This document shows positions 23,721 through 35,443 of a stretch of DNA of 64,000 bases, piece by piece. The notes under the pieces were generated by a model that did not search any database, was not told the DNA's origin, and saw only the letters and a list, made by a program, of their open reading frames with translations. The DNA lies in contig NC_135549.1 of assembly GCF_964340395.1 (NCBI RefSeq), positions 17,694,842 through 17,758,841 on the forward strand, given 5' to 3'. This DNA is from Glandiceps talaboti (lineage: Eukaryota; Hemichordata; Enteropneusta; Spengelidae). Every line of letters begins with the position of its first letter. The first letter of the stretch is position 1. Made by a program: the position numbers and the translations under genes.

Positions 23721-24170
23721 TGCAACTGGGTGACTAATTTTTATCAGCCAATCAATTTGAAGATATGCTAATACACATAATACATCTGGACTACTAATTT
23801 TTATCAGCCAATCAATTTGAAGATATGCTAATACACATAATACATCTGGACTACTAATTTTTATCAGCCAATCAATTAGAAGATATGCTAATACACATAA
23901 TACATCTGGACTACTAATTTTTATCAGCCAATCAATTTGAAGATATGCTAATACACATAATACATCTGGACTACTAATTTTTATCAGCCAATCAATTAGA
24001 AGATATGTTAATATACATAATACATCTGGACTACTAATTTTTATCAGCCAATCAATTAGAAGATATGTTAATATACGTAATACATCTGGACTACTAATTT
24101 TTATCAGCCAATCAATTCTAAGACATGCTAATATATGTAATACATCTGAACTACTAATTTTTATCACCCA
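23721..24170. repeat. 60 bp minisatellite, ~7.5 units
   Basis: Units of exactly 60 bp (ctactaatttttatcagcca atcaatttgaagatatgcta atacacataatacatctgga) differ by a few substitutions only. Because 60 is a multiple of three and this minus-strand frame has no stop, the array is open for 153 codons as a 20-residue repeat (DWLIKISSPDVLCVLAYLQI). No flanking start context or domain supports it as a gene. Confidence 0.97.
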
Positions 24171-24836
24171 ATGCTACGAACACATAAATATATATATTTG
24201 CATCATGTAATTATGCTCCTCACTGCTTTCGTAAACCGATTCCTAAGTTGGTGACCCGTAGGCAGGGACCTTGTGAATCAATTGGATTCTTAGATTGAAG
24301 GTTAATGAGCTGGCTTCTCACCTGCCGAGGAATGGAAAGGTACACACCATGACGGTCCACAGAATTTACCAGTTGATGTGTCATGTTAGCTGAGCTGGCT
24401 AGAGCACTCTGGCTTCGGTCCTCCAAGTGTCACTCTATTACCTCAATTTTCATTTCAATTTATAAGTACAAATGTATCAAAATCTATCAATTATGAAACC
24501 AACCTAATTTGTCAGTAAGACCATCTAGTTAAATTCAGAATGCCACACTGATGTGAACACTACCATGATAGTGCATGTCCTGGGGCTACACCACAAGATT
24601 TTCTGCTACCACAACACATGATGGCCACTATGAACTTTTTCAACTCATTTCTCATACTTACTGTAACTACATTCTAAAGGTTAGATGTCAAATATTGTAA
24701 ACATAAAACACTTCCTATTCACAGGGTTAGAAAATTATTGAGAATGAGTTAACACATGTTTAGACTTGCATCAAATATGCTAACAGTTTCATGTGCATAT
24801 ATCAGGGAAAACATACTTTAATTGATGTCACCCTAA

Positions 24837-24857
24837 CCCCCCCCCCCCCCCCCCCCC
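24837..24857. repeat. C21 homopolymer
   Basis: Twenty-one consecutive C residues on the plus strand. Sequenced length is likely unreliable. Confidence 0.95.
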
Positions 24858-25229
24858 AATTGATTTGGTTAATTTCGCAGACTATGATTCACACTCTCAG
24901 GAGAAGATTGAGCCAGATGTTTTATATATAGCAACACAGAGCATGAAAATCGAAAATGAATTATTGTACTTGGTTGGGTAACATCACATTTCAGGTTTGG
25001 TTCCCTCCACAATTTATGGGGAAACTTTGAAAATTTTATAAAATATCCTCCTTCCTGATTTTTGGCTTCAGGAATGTTCACAAATTATTTTTAGTATTTA
25101 GTAACTCTGATCATTTTCAGCCTCCAGACAAAGATACACATGCATATATACATAAACAAACATGTAAAGTATCTGATAAATTTTATAAAATGGTCTATAA
25201 AATCTGTATGCACACAAATTTAAATGAAA

Positions 25230-25455
25230 ACATGTATGCAAATTAGCTAATTACTATGCATATATACGACAATTTAAATTCATTTGCATTTAGTTGAAAA
25301 TTCAGTGGAAGAGTAGGCAAATTAGGTAGTCATCATGCAAGCATATTCAAAATAAAACAGCATGCAAATGATCTAATTAATATGCATAAAATGTTTATTT
25401 CATCTAATTTGCATTAAAATAATTTGATTAAATGAAAGGGTATGCAAATTAGGTA
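25230..25455. promoter_or_regulatory. Cluster of five octamer (ATGCAAAT) sites
   Basis: Exact ATGCAAAT or its complement occurs at 25236-25243, 25282-25289, 25362-25369, 25407-25414 and 25442-25449, interleaved with TAAT cores and TATGCAT palindromes. The octamer is the classical POU/Oct recognition site. The composite unit tgcaaattag..taat..atgcat recurs, so the cluster may partly reflect local duplication in AT-rich DNA; enhancer function is inference. Confidence 0.4.
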
Positions 25456-25835
25456 ATCATGAATATGCATTGCTATATCATATAACTTGCAAAAACAATT
25501 GAATAGACTGCTTTTCTTGCACATACAGCTAATATTGACATTACGTGTACTCAATTTACCCATAAACGAAACTGGGCTTATTGCATTCTGAACCAACAGG
25601 AAGATGGCTAGATTGGCTAACTATACTATCAACAATGAGTTTCGGGATATTAATTCAACTTGCCATAAATTTCAATTTATCACACATGAAATATTGTCAG
25701 ATGAAAGAAAAGCCGACACGATTCTCATCACATTTATTTACATGTCATAAACTCATTTACTGTCACTGCTTAGTAGAGCACATCAAGGGACTACATTTCC
25801 AATATATTTATCGGCTGATAATTACTTGTCAATGA

Positions 25836-26510
25836 CCGATTACGACTTGAATTTTCTGTTTGCGTTGTAGTAATTACTGCTAAAAAAAACACCTTTGCTT
25901 CAAAATTTTTTTCATTTTAAATATCATTTTTGAAAACATTCAACTGCTACATCAGTTGATAATAAGTATGCCCGGTTATGACTTGAATTTCGTGTTTCCT
26001 CAGTAGTTATTACTGCTAAATTTTTATGGGTGAAAGAACACCTTTGCTTCAAAATGTGTTCCTTTGAATTGAAAGATCAGTTTTGAAAGCACTAGTATTC
26101 ATCTGCTACATGCAGTAGATGAAAACGTATCCCTGACCGATTTCTACTTCAATGTTTAGAAACTGGATTTTCTGTTTGCTTAGCAGTAATTGCAGCGAAA
26201 GTTTTACGACAAAACACTTCAGATGCTCCACAATTCTTCTTTTTAAAGATCATTTTTGACAATATTCAGCTGCTCCATCAGTTGATAACTTGTCAATGAC
26301 TGATTTTTTTGACTCAATATTTTTAGAAAATGGAATTTTAGCTCATGTTTTGTGGTAACAAAATACCTTTTCTTCATATGTTTTACTTTTTTGATATCAT
26401 TTTTTTGAAAAATATTCAGCTGCTCTTCCATTTCAACCCCTGCAGATGAAGAATTTGAGGATACTTTAGTTCTGTTCACAGTCAGACAGATGAATGACAA
26501 AAAAAAGTTG
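25836..26510. repeat. Degenerate ~140-150 bp tandem array
   Basis: About five units share tgaccgattacgacttgaa, cacctttgcttcaaaat, gatcatttttgaaaacattc and agctgctacatcagttgata phrases with heavy divergence. Confidence 0.65.
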
Positions 26511-29264
26511 TTTTTTTTCAAATCGATTATCGATAGTTAAAGGAATTGTTTGGCTGATGCAGATTAGCTAAAAACACCTGGATTACACCAGTAAATGTCT
26601 GTGTGTCTTCTAGGCTAACAAGTTTAATTCCAAAATAATACGGGCTCAGTAATTTTTTCCTTCCGAACCAATTCTAACGGCTTAAAAGATGATCAAACCT
26701 TTAACATCAACAATGTACAACAGGATACAATTTGTTCATTTAAATATTGCAAAATACCTGGAAGTTTGAACAATTGCATCAGAGGTAGAATTTTAGCTCA
26801 TTTAAAAATGATTTATTACACACCAGCAGGGTAAGTCAAATTTACACTAAAATCTATTTAGATGTATATACATGTACATGTATATCCTACGAGTATTTTA
26901 GTCTTTTTGGTCGGACACACAACCCTGATTTCACAGAATAGGAACACAGATGAAATTACATAAAGTCCCATAAATGTCAGTATACATTTTGAAAGGGACA
27001 AGTATAAATTCTCTGGTAGATTTTACCTACTGACTCTGAAGTTAGCAATAAAAGCCGCAAAAAGACGTACAGTACTCAATAAATACCATCACTTTTGTGT
27101 TTCATTTATAGTCAACCTGTAAAGTGCTCATAAAACTCTCAAGAATGTTATTCATATAACACCCACCCCTCTACTTACATTATTTTGGTATGATCCACTA
27201 TCTTAATACCTTGGCTTGGTTAATCAATATCATTCTGATAGGGGCCAAAGGAATTACATCTCTAGCTTGATGTTTTTTTTGAAGCAGCTTACATGACTAA
27301 TGCCAAAATAACATGTAAACAGGTAACTCTTTGCTGGATTAAGCCCACTTAAGATGGCCAATCTTTTCGTGTGGTCAGCATACAATAAGATTTCTTTTGT
27401 CAAGTGAAATGTGAATTACCAGGAAAATGGTTTTAATTGCATCCGGAGCAGAATTTTAGCTTATTTTGACACAGCGGAAATAAAATTTATGCTAAGCGTA
27501 TCTACAAATAGTGCGTTCTCAGAACATTTCTCTATTTTTTATTAGCAAGGTTGTAAAACCAAAAGGTAGCGCAGTAGAAACGACATTAAATTTTTACATA
27601 CATAATGATTGGTGAAGAGAAAACTGAAAATACTTTGTAAGCAGATTTTTATCCAAACACTTAAATTAGCAACAAAAGTGGGATAAGATGTACATGTAAG
27701 GTATTTGATAACAATTTTGTGTGTAGTGGTTTTTTAAAAAATTTTTTATGTCTATTTACAGGATGGACAATTTATTTTGCCGCTACTACATGCAGTAAGA
27801 TACAACTTGTCGATTTACAAAGAGAAACGACTTGTCGATTCATGTCAACAGAGCACAATGAGAAGCAACTTGTCAATTCAAAGACAGTCTTGTGACAGGT
27901 ATCACTGCTAAGATTACTTTTTTTCCCTGACTGTATCTTCATTACAACTGAAGTACTACGCTCATCATTTTGCACCAGGAAAAGATATCGACTCAAATGT
28001 CTGCCATTGAATTGCATGAAGAAGGAACAGATCAAACAAAACAGACTCTTTTTACGATATGATGTATTCTTTGAGGGTATGGTGAGAAGACATCTTTCCC
28101 TCTTGAGTGGTGATTTCCCAGTGGGTACAGAATACACGGAATAATAAAGAGAAGAGCACACACTGTGTGTATCGGAAGATGTCTCCTATCTGTACACATA
28201 AATATCCATACCCATCTGTTAGTCTGTGTTCAAGGATCTTGTCATGTTTTGGGATTTGAAACGGGATGGAATCGATAATTAGTAACAATTGAATGTAAAA
28301 GACACAGAAAAAGTGAAAAGAAAATACATGTAGTATGCTGGGGACTTCCAACATTAATTAGACACCCCTTTGAAAAATGACTTCATTAAATTTCATATTC
28401 AGTCTCGGCATTCCCGTAACAAAATAGCAGTTTATTCCTTGATAACTAATGTATTTTTGTCCACTCTATTTTGCTTAGATCCATTTCAATTTTCAACATA
28501 CAAATTACTCGTTCAGATCAGATTGAGATGGAACAAGCAGAAGGTGATACATCATCAGAAAGCCTAATCAGCAGCTTCTTGCTGAGAGCCACTATATTGC
28601 TTGCAGAACAGGAAACTTGACTAGATGCACACATCCAACAAAATTCATTCCGTTCACAAGATGTATGTGGTGACAGTAGGTCTGGCCACACTGAGTCTCA
28701 GGAGAGTAAATCTCAACTCAAATTTATGATGTCTCATCTGACATGGTTAAAACTAGTCCGTCAGGAGTGAAATGCTTGTTACAGTTAAAAAATTCATCAA
28801 ACTAATGAATTCTGTATTTTCTACCTCAAGCTAAAGTGATCTTTTACGATACGAGGTACAACTGTACCTGCAAAGTACACTACAGAACTCACTTAAATAT
28901 TTTAATATCGTTTCAGGTACAGCCGATTTCTGCTACAGATTCTGAGGTACATGTACTACAACAACAACTGTACATACAACCCCTTTCATTCTGAAGTCAT
29001 CGGTTAATGAAGACTACACTGTCATTAGTTGGTTTATTCTTTAGTGTCCATCCACAAGGGCAATTCCTAGCTGTCATGATTCATGTCAAAAGTGAACTGT
29101 TTGCCGGAGGGTATATCTTACAAATGGCATACCAATGAGAGTCTGTTCTCAGTCTTGATAGCAGTGACTTCTCCCAACTTGTATCCAATATTCAGTCTTT
29201 AGTGAGTGTACATTTTTCCATGAGGCATATCCGATATCCTAAGACTTGCAATAAGTACCGTAGT

Positions 29265-29960
29265 AAATTTCTCACTTGTCAAATCGAAGTATGTTTTCCT
29301 TGCTGGCTTTAATACACTAGTGCTAAAAATATCCTCCTTTCGTTCCCTTACTACTACTAGTGTTTGAGTTACTTAGATTCTTACTGGCCGACATCTTCCT
29401 AAGCTTTCAAATATCAAGAATTTTTACAAATGGCATATTTCTCATCCTGCCTGTCAAATCCAAGTATTCTATTCTCCTTAGTATAAGAGTTACACAAATA
29501 GTATGAAATATCCTACTCTACTTTACCTACTGGTGTCTTATCTCCGTATTTGCCGACATCTTTCCAAGATTTCAAATATAATGAATCATATCAAATTCAA
29601 TAGTATATTTCTTACTTGTCAAGATCTGAGCTTAAAATACAGTACTTAAATGTTACAAAAAGATGTGAAATATTCTTCTCTATGTGTTCCACAATACAGC
29701 ATTCGTATCTCTGCTACTTTAGACTCTTATTGGCTGACATCTTTCTAGGCTTTTCAATGCAAGAAATCTTCATCGAAAGCATATTTGTTGCTTGTCAAAA
29801 TCTATGCATTTTATGCTCCTTGCTTAGCATTATACAAACAGTAAGAAATATTCTTCTCTGTTCCTCACTGCTACCCAGTAGTACTTGTGTCTGTGCTAGC
29901 TACTTTAGATTCCCTCTGACTGATATCTTTCCAAGCTATCCACGAACCTTATTAGAGTAT
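29265..29960. repeat. Degenerate ~185 bp tandem array
   Basis: Four units share cttgtcaaatc(t/c)aagtatt, gaaatattcttctct, gattcttactggccgacatc and tttc(c/t)aagcttttcaaat. The 136-codon plus-strand frame at 29616-30026 lies inside this array and is not supported as a gene. Confidence 0.65.
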
Positions 29961-31728
29961 CTATTCACTACCGGATTTCCAATTCTCTACTTTGAACAGA
30001 GGATATTTCTTCATCGACATGGCTAATACGCTGGTGCCAGTAATGTAGCTATACTTGAGATTTGGCAGTCGTATCTTGCCTCTAATGGATGACTGCATGA
30101 CTTAATCTCCTTGGATGATAACTAGCATGAAATGAACTTTTCACATTGATTTATTCTAAACAGATCTGACATTTACTCGGTAAATGTTTACAACCGATCT
30201 CACAATTTTCGCCATTTATTAGTCACCATATTTGCTCATTAAGCATCATCAGTTCATGAAAAAGGAAACAGTTTCAGTTTTGTAAAAAAGTCTTGACATA
30301 TGAGTTTCATTTCTCATTTTGTTGTGTTGTGCTTATGTCTTGAACATCCGTCTTGTGTTCTCTCCACCATCCAACTGACAGATAATCACTTAGTAGGTAT
30401 CTCGGGCAATGTGGGTGTCATTTCACATCAAAACTGAGCTGTCTTTCACATTTCTCTTATCTTCTGTACTAAGTTTGTCTAATTCCCTATTTTCTGCTCG
30501 GTTTAACCTTTTTTGTATCACTCGCAGCACATCTAACAAAATATAACATTTCTGTATGTGCAGTATTTGACAAAGTCTAGTTAGCATACACGATCCAAAA
30601 TAAGAAATTACAGTATCTCCAAACTTACAAATTTTTAGAGCTTACAAATATAAAAAAATTTTCTATCTGCCATTTATTTGCAAGTACTGTATTGAACATT
30701 TCTCTATCGGTGCCGTGTTTGACATATCCCAATCTTTTAGTTCATATAACATCTGTCCATTTTCCACGTCATTGTTAAACGTTTTTTCTGTCGGCAACAT
30801 TGTATTTATCATTTCCTTATTTGCTGTGTTTGCATTAAACATTTCTCTATAGTGAACAGCATGTTTAACACCTTTCTATTTCATCACCGTGTGATACCTC
30901 TTTCTAGTGAGAAAACTAACTAATAACTATCACCTGTACTACATTTCACATTTCCCTACCTGATGAACTTTAGGCTTTTTATATTTCTGTATTGTCGGTA
31001 CTTTGCTTAATGTCCAAACAATACGTTACCAACATGAAATGCACTTTGGACTGAAAAAAAAACTTGAAAAATTAATCTATGTTGGAATGTTGCCAATAAC
31101 TGTGTTATTCACAGACATTTCCATTCAGACTTTAAATTGTCTGCCACACAGCCATGATTGAAATGGTGTTGATGAGATAGAATTATTAACAGATAGATTT
31201 CCAGGGACTTCCTACATCCACTACTACTGTGTAAACTTGATTATACATCAACAATAACACACAGCCTGCTGGGCTAGACTTGTACACTGCAGTGTCCAAC
31301 CTTGAAAAATTCCCCATTAGCCATATCCAAGTTGTACATACAAATAATTTAAATTTACCAGCTTCAATTACATTTACAATGGTGTCTCATATTTTGCAGG
31401 TTTGACGTTTTTGATTTTGTTTTCCAAAATAAGAACAAATTTGCAGAAATTCAAAAATTTCTGGATATCTCTTTTTGGGATTTAACAAATTCATAATGGC
31501 AACCATTATGTTCGCATTCCAGAAGCACATTTTGTATTTTCCTTTACATTATATAAAACAAAAGACAAAATTTAATTGGCATAAAACACTTAAGCATGAC
31601 TTCTGACAACTGAATATTCTTCACCTAGACTTGTGTCATGGGGACACAAACTGAATTTCGTGAACATCAGGACATGCTTGGCTCTCCATAGACTCTCTGA
31701 GGATACTAATTAGGTCAAAGAGGGGGCA

Positions 31729-31923
31729 CAGACTTTATGCTAATGAGGTCAAACTGAGGTCACAATGAATGACTCACATTTGCACCAGCCTACTTAACAT
31801 GAAATTAGCTTCAGTTACACCAGATCAGAACTTACCGCCCTTTCACCTGAACCTCTATATTTCACTCTGGAACAGTAGTTCAGAGTTGCCAGACTTTATG
31901 CTAATGAGGTCAAACTGAGGTCA
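31729..31923. repeat. 34 bp direct repeat, 161 bp apart
   Basis: The sequence cagactttatgctaatgagg tcaaactgaggtca occurs at 31729-31762 and again at 31890-31923 without visible change; ttcagagttgcc is also repeated next to it. Confidence 0.9.
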
Positions 31924-32499
31924 TTCAGAGTTGCCACACACACAAATATTTGATAACCCGATTTTTGTCTGTTAGTGTATGTACATTTTAAACAATACTG
32001 GTCAGAGCAGACTTTATCTGGTGATGATAGGTTCCATGGGATAGGATTACAGTTAAATTGAAATCCATGGAATATTTGACTTGTATACGACAATAAAGAT
32101 GGTAGAGGCAGGAAATGAGGTGTGCCAGGAATCAAATTGGAAATTCAATGAAGCTCAGCCCTTTTATTTATTCTTGACCTGAGGCGAATGTTAATGTCAA
32201 TGGTCTTGTGTGTTAGTCAGTAATCACAAGGCATATGGTGGAAAGTTAGTACGTATACATATATGCAGACAGGCATATTCAATTTGTGTGAATAACTAGG
32301 AACATAGGAGGTCCAGCACACACCCTAACTTAATGTGATAAATCAAGAACCCAGATATGTTTCCATGTATGTATTCACACTCACAGACAAGTTTTCCAAA
32401 GCTATGAACATCACTACAAAGTGTAGACATAAAGGAACCAATGAATCATTTTTGTTTTGTTTTGCAGGGAGATTTTTGTTTGGGAGGGAAGGTTCTTAC

Positions 32500-33129
32500 C
32501 TGTGAATCCGTCTGGACATATACAAGTGTAGCCGCGACCAGTTCTCAGACATTGTCCACCATTTTGACATGGATTAGAATAGCACTGGTTGATTTCTGTT
32601 ATACAGAAATTACCGGAGAAGCCTACAGGACAGACACAGCGGTACTGATTGACTGGATGTACGGGTCTGAAGAGGACGGTCTGTGATTGCACAAATCCTG
32701 ACGTTTCGCCGAATGCAAGGATTGATTGACACTCCTCGTTGTTTGCACATGGCTCAACCAGACACAGATTATCATCAAACGGCAGCACAGTTGATTCAGA
32801 AATCCTACTCAGCGTTGCTCGGTTTAGATAAACTCGTTGCTGCAGATACTTAGATGTATAGAAGTTACCGTCAAGAGATGAGGCAGAAAATGAAATGTTA
32901 AGGATATGGCCTTGGTCGACTTCATCATCTTGTACATTGAAGAGATACACATGTTTTTTGTCACATGGGACGATCTGAGCTAGCGCTGCCACAAATTTGC
33001 CATACATCGGTGACAAGAACTCTTCCTGGGTGATGTCAGCTAGACGCACGGTAACACTGTTGAACAGCATGTCCTCTGTTACCATGGTGACATTCAGCAT
33101 CAGCACTGCGTCTTCTTGGTTTATGTTAT
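32500..33129 (-). CDS. CELSR: CELSR/Flamingo exon 3: post-cadherin linker, EGF1 and most of EGF2
   Basis: Coding exon of 630 bp, phase 1 to phase 1. Acceptor tatgtag ends at 33130 and donor gtaaga starts at 32499. It encodes residues about 1214-1423. The first 120 are the membrane-distal linker typical of Flamingo proteins after cadherin 9 (NVTMVTEDMLFNSVTVRL...). Then comes the first EGF with a long internal insertion ending TVLFRPVHPV before YRCVCPVGFSGNFC, a layout specific to the CELSR family, and the second EGF (NQCYSNPCQNGGQC...CICPDGFTG), whose last cysteine lies in exon 4. Phase, order and family signature agree with exons 2 and 4. Confidence 0.95.
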
Positions 33130-33319
33130 CTACATAGGATAATAACAAACAAAAAGACAAACCGGGATTAGATTGTAGATAAGGTCCTCTTTACAATACA
33201 TGTACTTGGTGCAATTACTTCAAATCATTTCATTAAACTGGGGGAACTAGAAATACACTTTAGGGTAAGTATTTCTAAACATTTGGTACTATAGTACATG
33301 TACATGTAGGTGTCAAAAA

Positions 33320-33605
33320 GAGAGTACAGTATGGTACAGTATAATGCAATACAATGCATGTACCACAACGCATGTACAGTACCACAGCACAGTACAGTAC
33401 AATATAGCACAGCACAGTACACTACACTACAGTACAATACAATACAAATTATACAATGCATGTACAGTACAATACAGCACCACAGTGCGTAGTGCAGTAC
33501 AGCATAGACAGTACAGCACAGTAAAATACAGCACAGTACAGCACAGCACAATAGACAGCTCAGTACACCACTGCACAGCACAGCATACATGTAGTACAGC
33601 ATTAT
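33320..33605. repeat. Degenerate (ACAGT/ACAGC)n repeat
   Basis: Runs of cagtacagcacagtacaata with scattered catgtac. Frames on both strands across this block are repeat translations. Confidence 0.9.
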
Positions 33606-33939
33606 ACAAATTAGCTACTGTGTAATACCCTAAAACCGAGATATTTTAACACATACTTTAACCATATCCGTACTCAATCATTTCAAAGAAAACTATGCCT
33701 CATGTTGTAATAAAGATAGTAGATAAATAAATAAATCCACCAGGGTTAGTAAAATACAGTATTCATATACAATATTAAAATCTGTACAGTACGTTTGAAT
33801 TTTTCATACATATTGATATGTCTAACAATACTGACAACATTTTTTAAGTGCAGTATAGGTATCTAGCCAACAAAGGACCTTACAACCACCGGAATAGTAC
33901 AAGTGGACATATCAGGAAAAAAAGTAGAATTATTGACAG

Positions 33940-33959
33940 GGGTCAAGGGTCAAGGGTCG
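33940..33959 (+). promoter_or_regulatory. Three nuclear-receptor-like half-sites with 1 bp spacing
   Basis: GGGTCA A GGGTCA A GGGTCG at 33940-33959 forms a triple DR1 arrangement, the class of element bound by RXR/HNF4-type receptors. It could be a simple 7 bp tandem repeat by chance. Confidence 0.25.
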
Positions 33960-34999
33960 ACATTATTATTAGGTTAACAACACATGAAGGCATGTACTAA
34001 ATACTGCCTAGGTGTGTCTTGAAGTATCTATTACAAATATCAAAATCTACAGGTACATATTTCTACAAACCCATGCGGTAGCTTTCCACATGATAACACT
34101 TCAAAGGCAGGTTAACTAAAATGCTTTATCAATGCACCCATTGAATACTTTGCTTTTTCACATCCCCAAGGGCTTTAGTGACCTTTGAACTCTATATAAA
34201 AATAGACACTACAGTTGGTCTTGTTATTAACAGGGTCAAACTTGTGGATGACACTTACAGCAAGATAGGCATTCTGGTACACATAGTTTTTTAGTCTAAT
34301 TGGCTAGTTTGGACATACTGCGATTGCCTGTAGTCTGTTTATACATCATTTTCAGATATTAAAGAATGGAAGTCAATGCTAAACACAAGTACTAGAGTGG
34401 TATGGCTAAAGGGGGGTATGCCTTTGACATATGTCAAGTAGGGGGCTGTGAATGTGGCGCTACTTTTCAAGTGTTTTTGTTCCACAAGTACATGCAAATT
34501 TGACCATAAACAGTTTCTTCTCCACTGTCTATCATATGATTTGAAAAATTTCATTCCCATTTTTAAACAGTTTTGCTTTAACAAACTGTGGCAGAAGATG
34601 TCAAAACTAATGGCAAAGTAATTCTCTGTTAGTGGGCTTGTAAGCCGGGACCTGAGCAAAAACACTGTGATCTGTCAAACAGTTTTTGCATATGCCCCCA
34701 GGTAAGCTTAGCTGGGACACTGAACAAAAGGGTAACGGCTCACTATAATTGGGTTTGGGTAACAACAGCAACAAATCACAACCTACAGCACCATGGATTC
34801 TAATCAGTCACTAGTGTCTAGGGGGTACTGGTAAAGATACAGGTTATAGTACACTGTGATGTGATGACTGTTATCTTTGGTGCACTCAGCTGAGCTGAAA
34901 CTCGGTGTTATCCCAAAGGCAAATATCAAATTATTTTATTTCAACAGTAGCTACAAGTACACATAGCTATTCAAGAATCAATCCAGTCATCAGTACACA

Positions 35000-35004
35000 C
35001 CATG
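35000..35004. other. Target-site duplication CCATG (left copy)
   Basis: CCATG directly precedes the left LTR and recurs at 39968-39972 right after the other LTR. Five bases is the usual Ty3/Gypsy duplication length. Confidence 0.9.
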
Positions 35005-35241
35005 TGTAACCTTATCAAGTTCTTAATCCTGGTCTTGGTAGCGAGTTGACCGGTGTTTGGCGTAGTGGGTAAGGAAAGATAACCAGAGTCGTAGAGTATA
35101 CTCAAAACACTACATTCTTTATTGCTACATGTGGTACACTAAAGTTACAAGCCAAGGATAATGAATAACCCAACCCCTAATTAATATTCATGTACTGCTC
35201 ATGAATAGTAATGTAATGGAATAGGCAGGGCACATGTCACA
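35005..35241 (-). repeat. 3' LTR (left copy)
   Basis: 237 bp, TG...CA termini, and by eye identical to 39731-39967. Identity of the two LTRs indicates a recent insertion. Confidence 0.95.
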
Positions 35242-35243
35242 TA

Positions 35244-35260
35244 CCTCCCCCCTTCTTTTG
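35244..35260 (-). other. Polypurine tract
   Basis: On the minus strand caaaagaaggggggagg lies two to three bases before the 3' LTR, the position where plus-strand DNA synthesis is primed. Confidence 0.8.
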
Positions 35261-35443
35261 ATGAAAACTGGGTTCTTCATCATAAAGGCAGTAACCCAAA
35301 TTACACTACTGCTATTCCATGTTGGTCAAGCAGGATAATATAGATCTGAGTGTACACAGGGTCACTCTAATGTTTCGCCAAAATACACCCAGTGGTAAGA
35401 TTGTACTATTGTATCATAGCCTGCTCAACCTCACACATGCTAA

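Noticed and set aside
23721-24170. 60 bp repeat array considered as a CRISPR array
   Set aside because: Units are contiguous without spacers and the DNA is clearly eukaryotic.
24375-24435. tRNA-like box A (tagctgagctgg ctagagcac) suggesting a tRNA gene or SINE head
   Set aside because: No box B (ggttcgaatcc-like) and no closing acceptor stem downstream; chance or a very decayed SINE.
29616-30026. 136-codon plus-strand frame
   Set aside because: It lies inside a degenerate 185 bp tandem array and shows no domain, and neighbouring units are not open.
34339-34665. 108-codon minus-strand frame in intron 2
   Set aside because: No recognisable motif, no splice context and no repeated copy in the window; it could be a transposon relic but I cannot support it.
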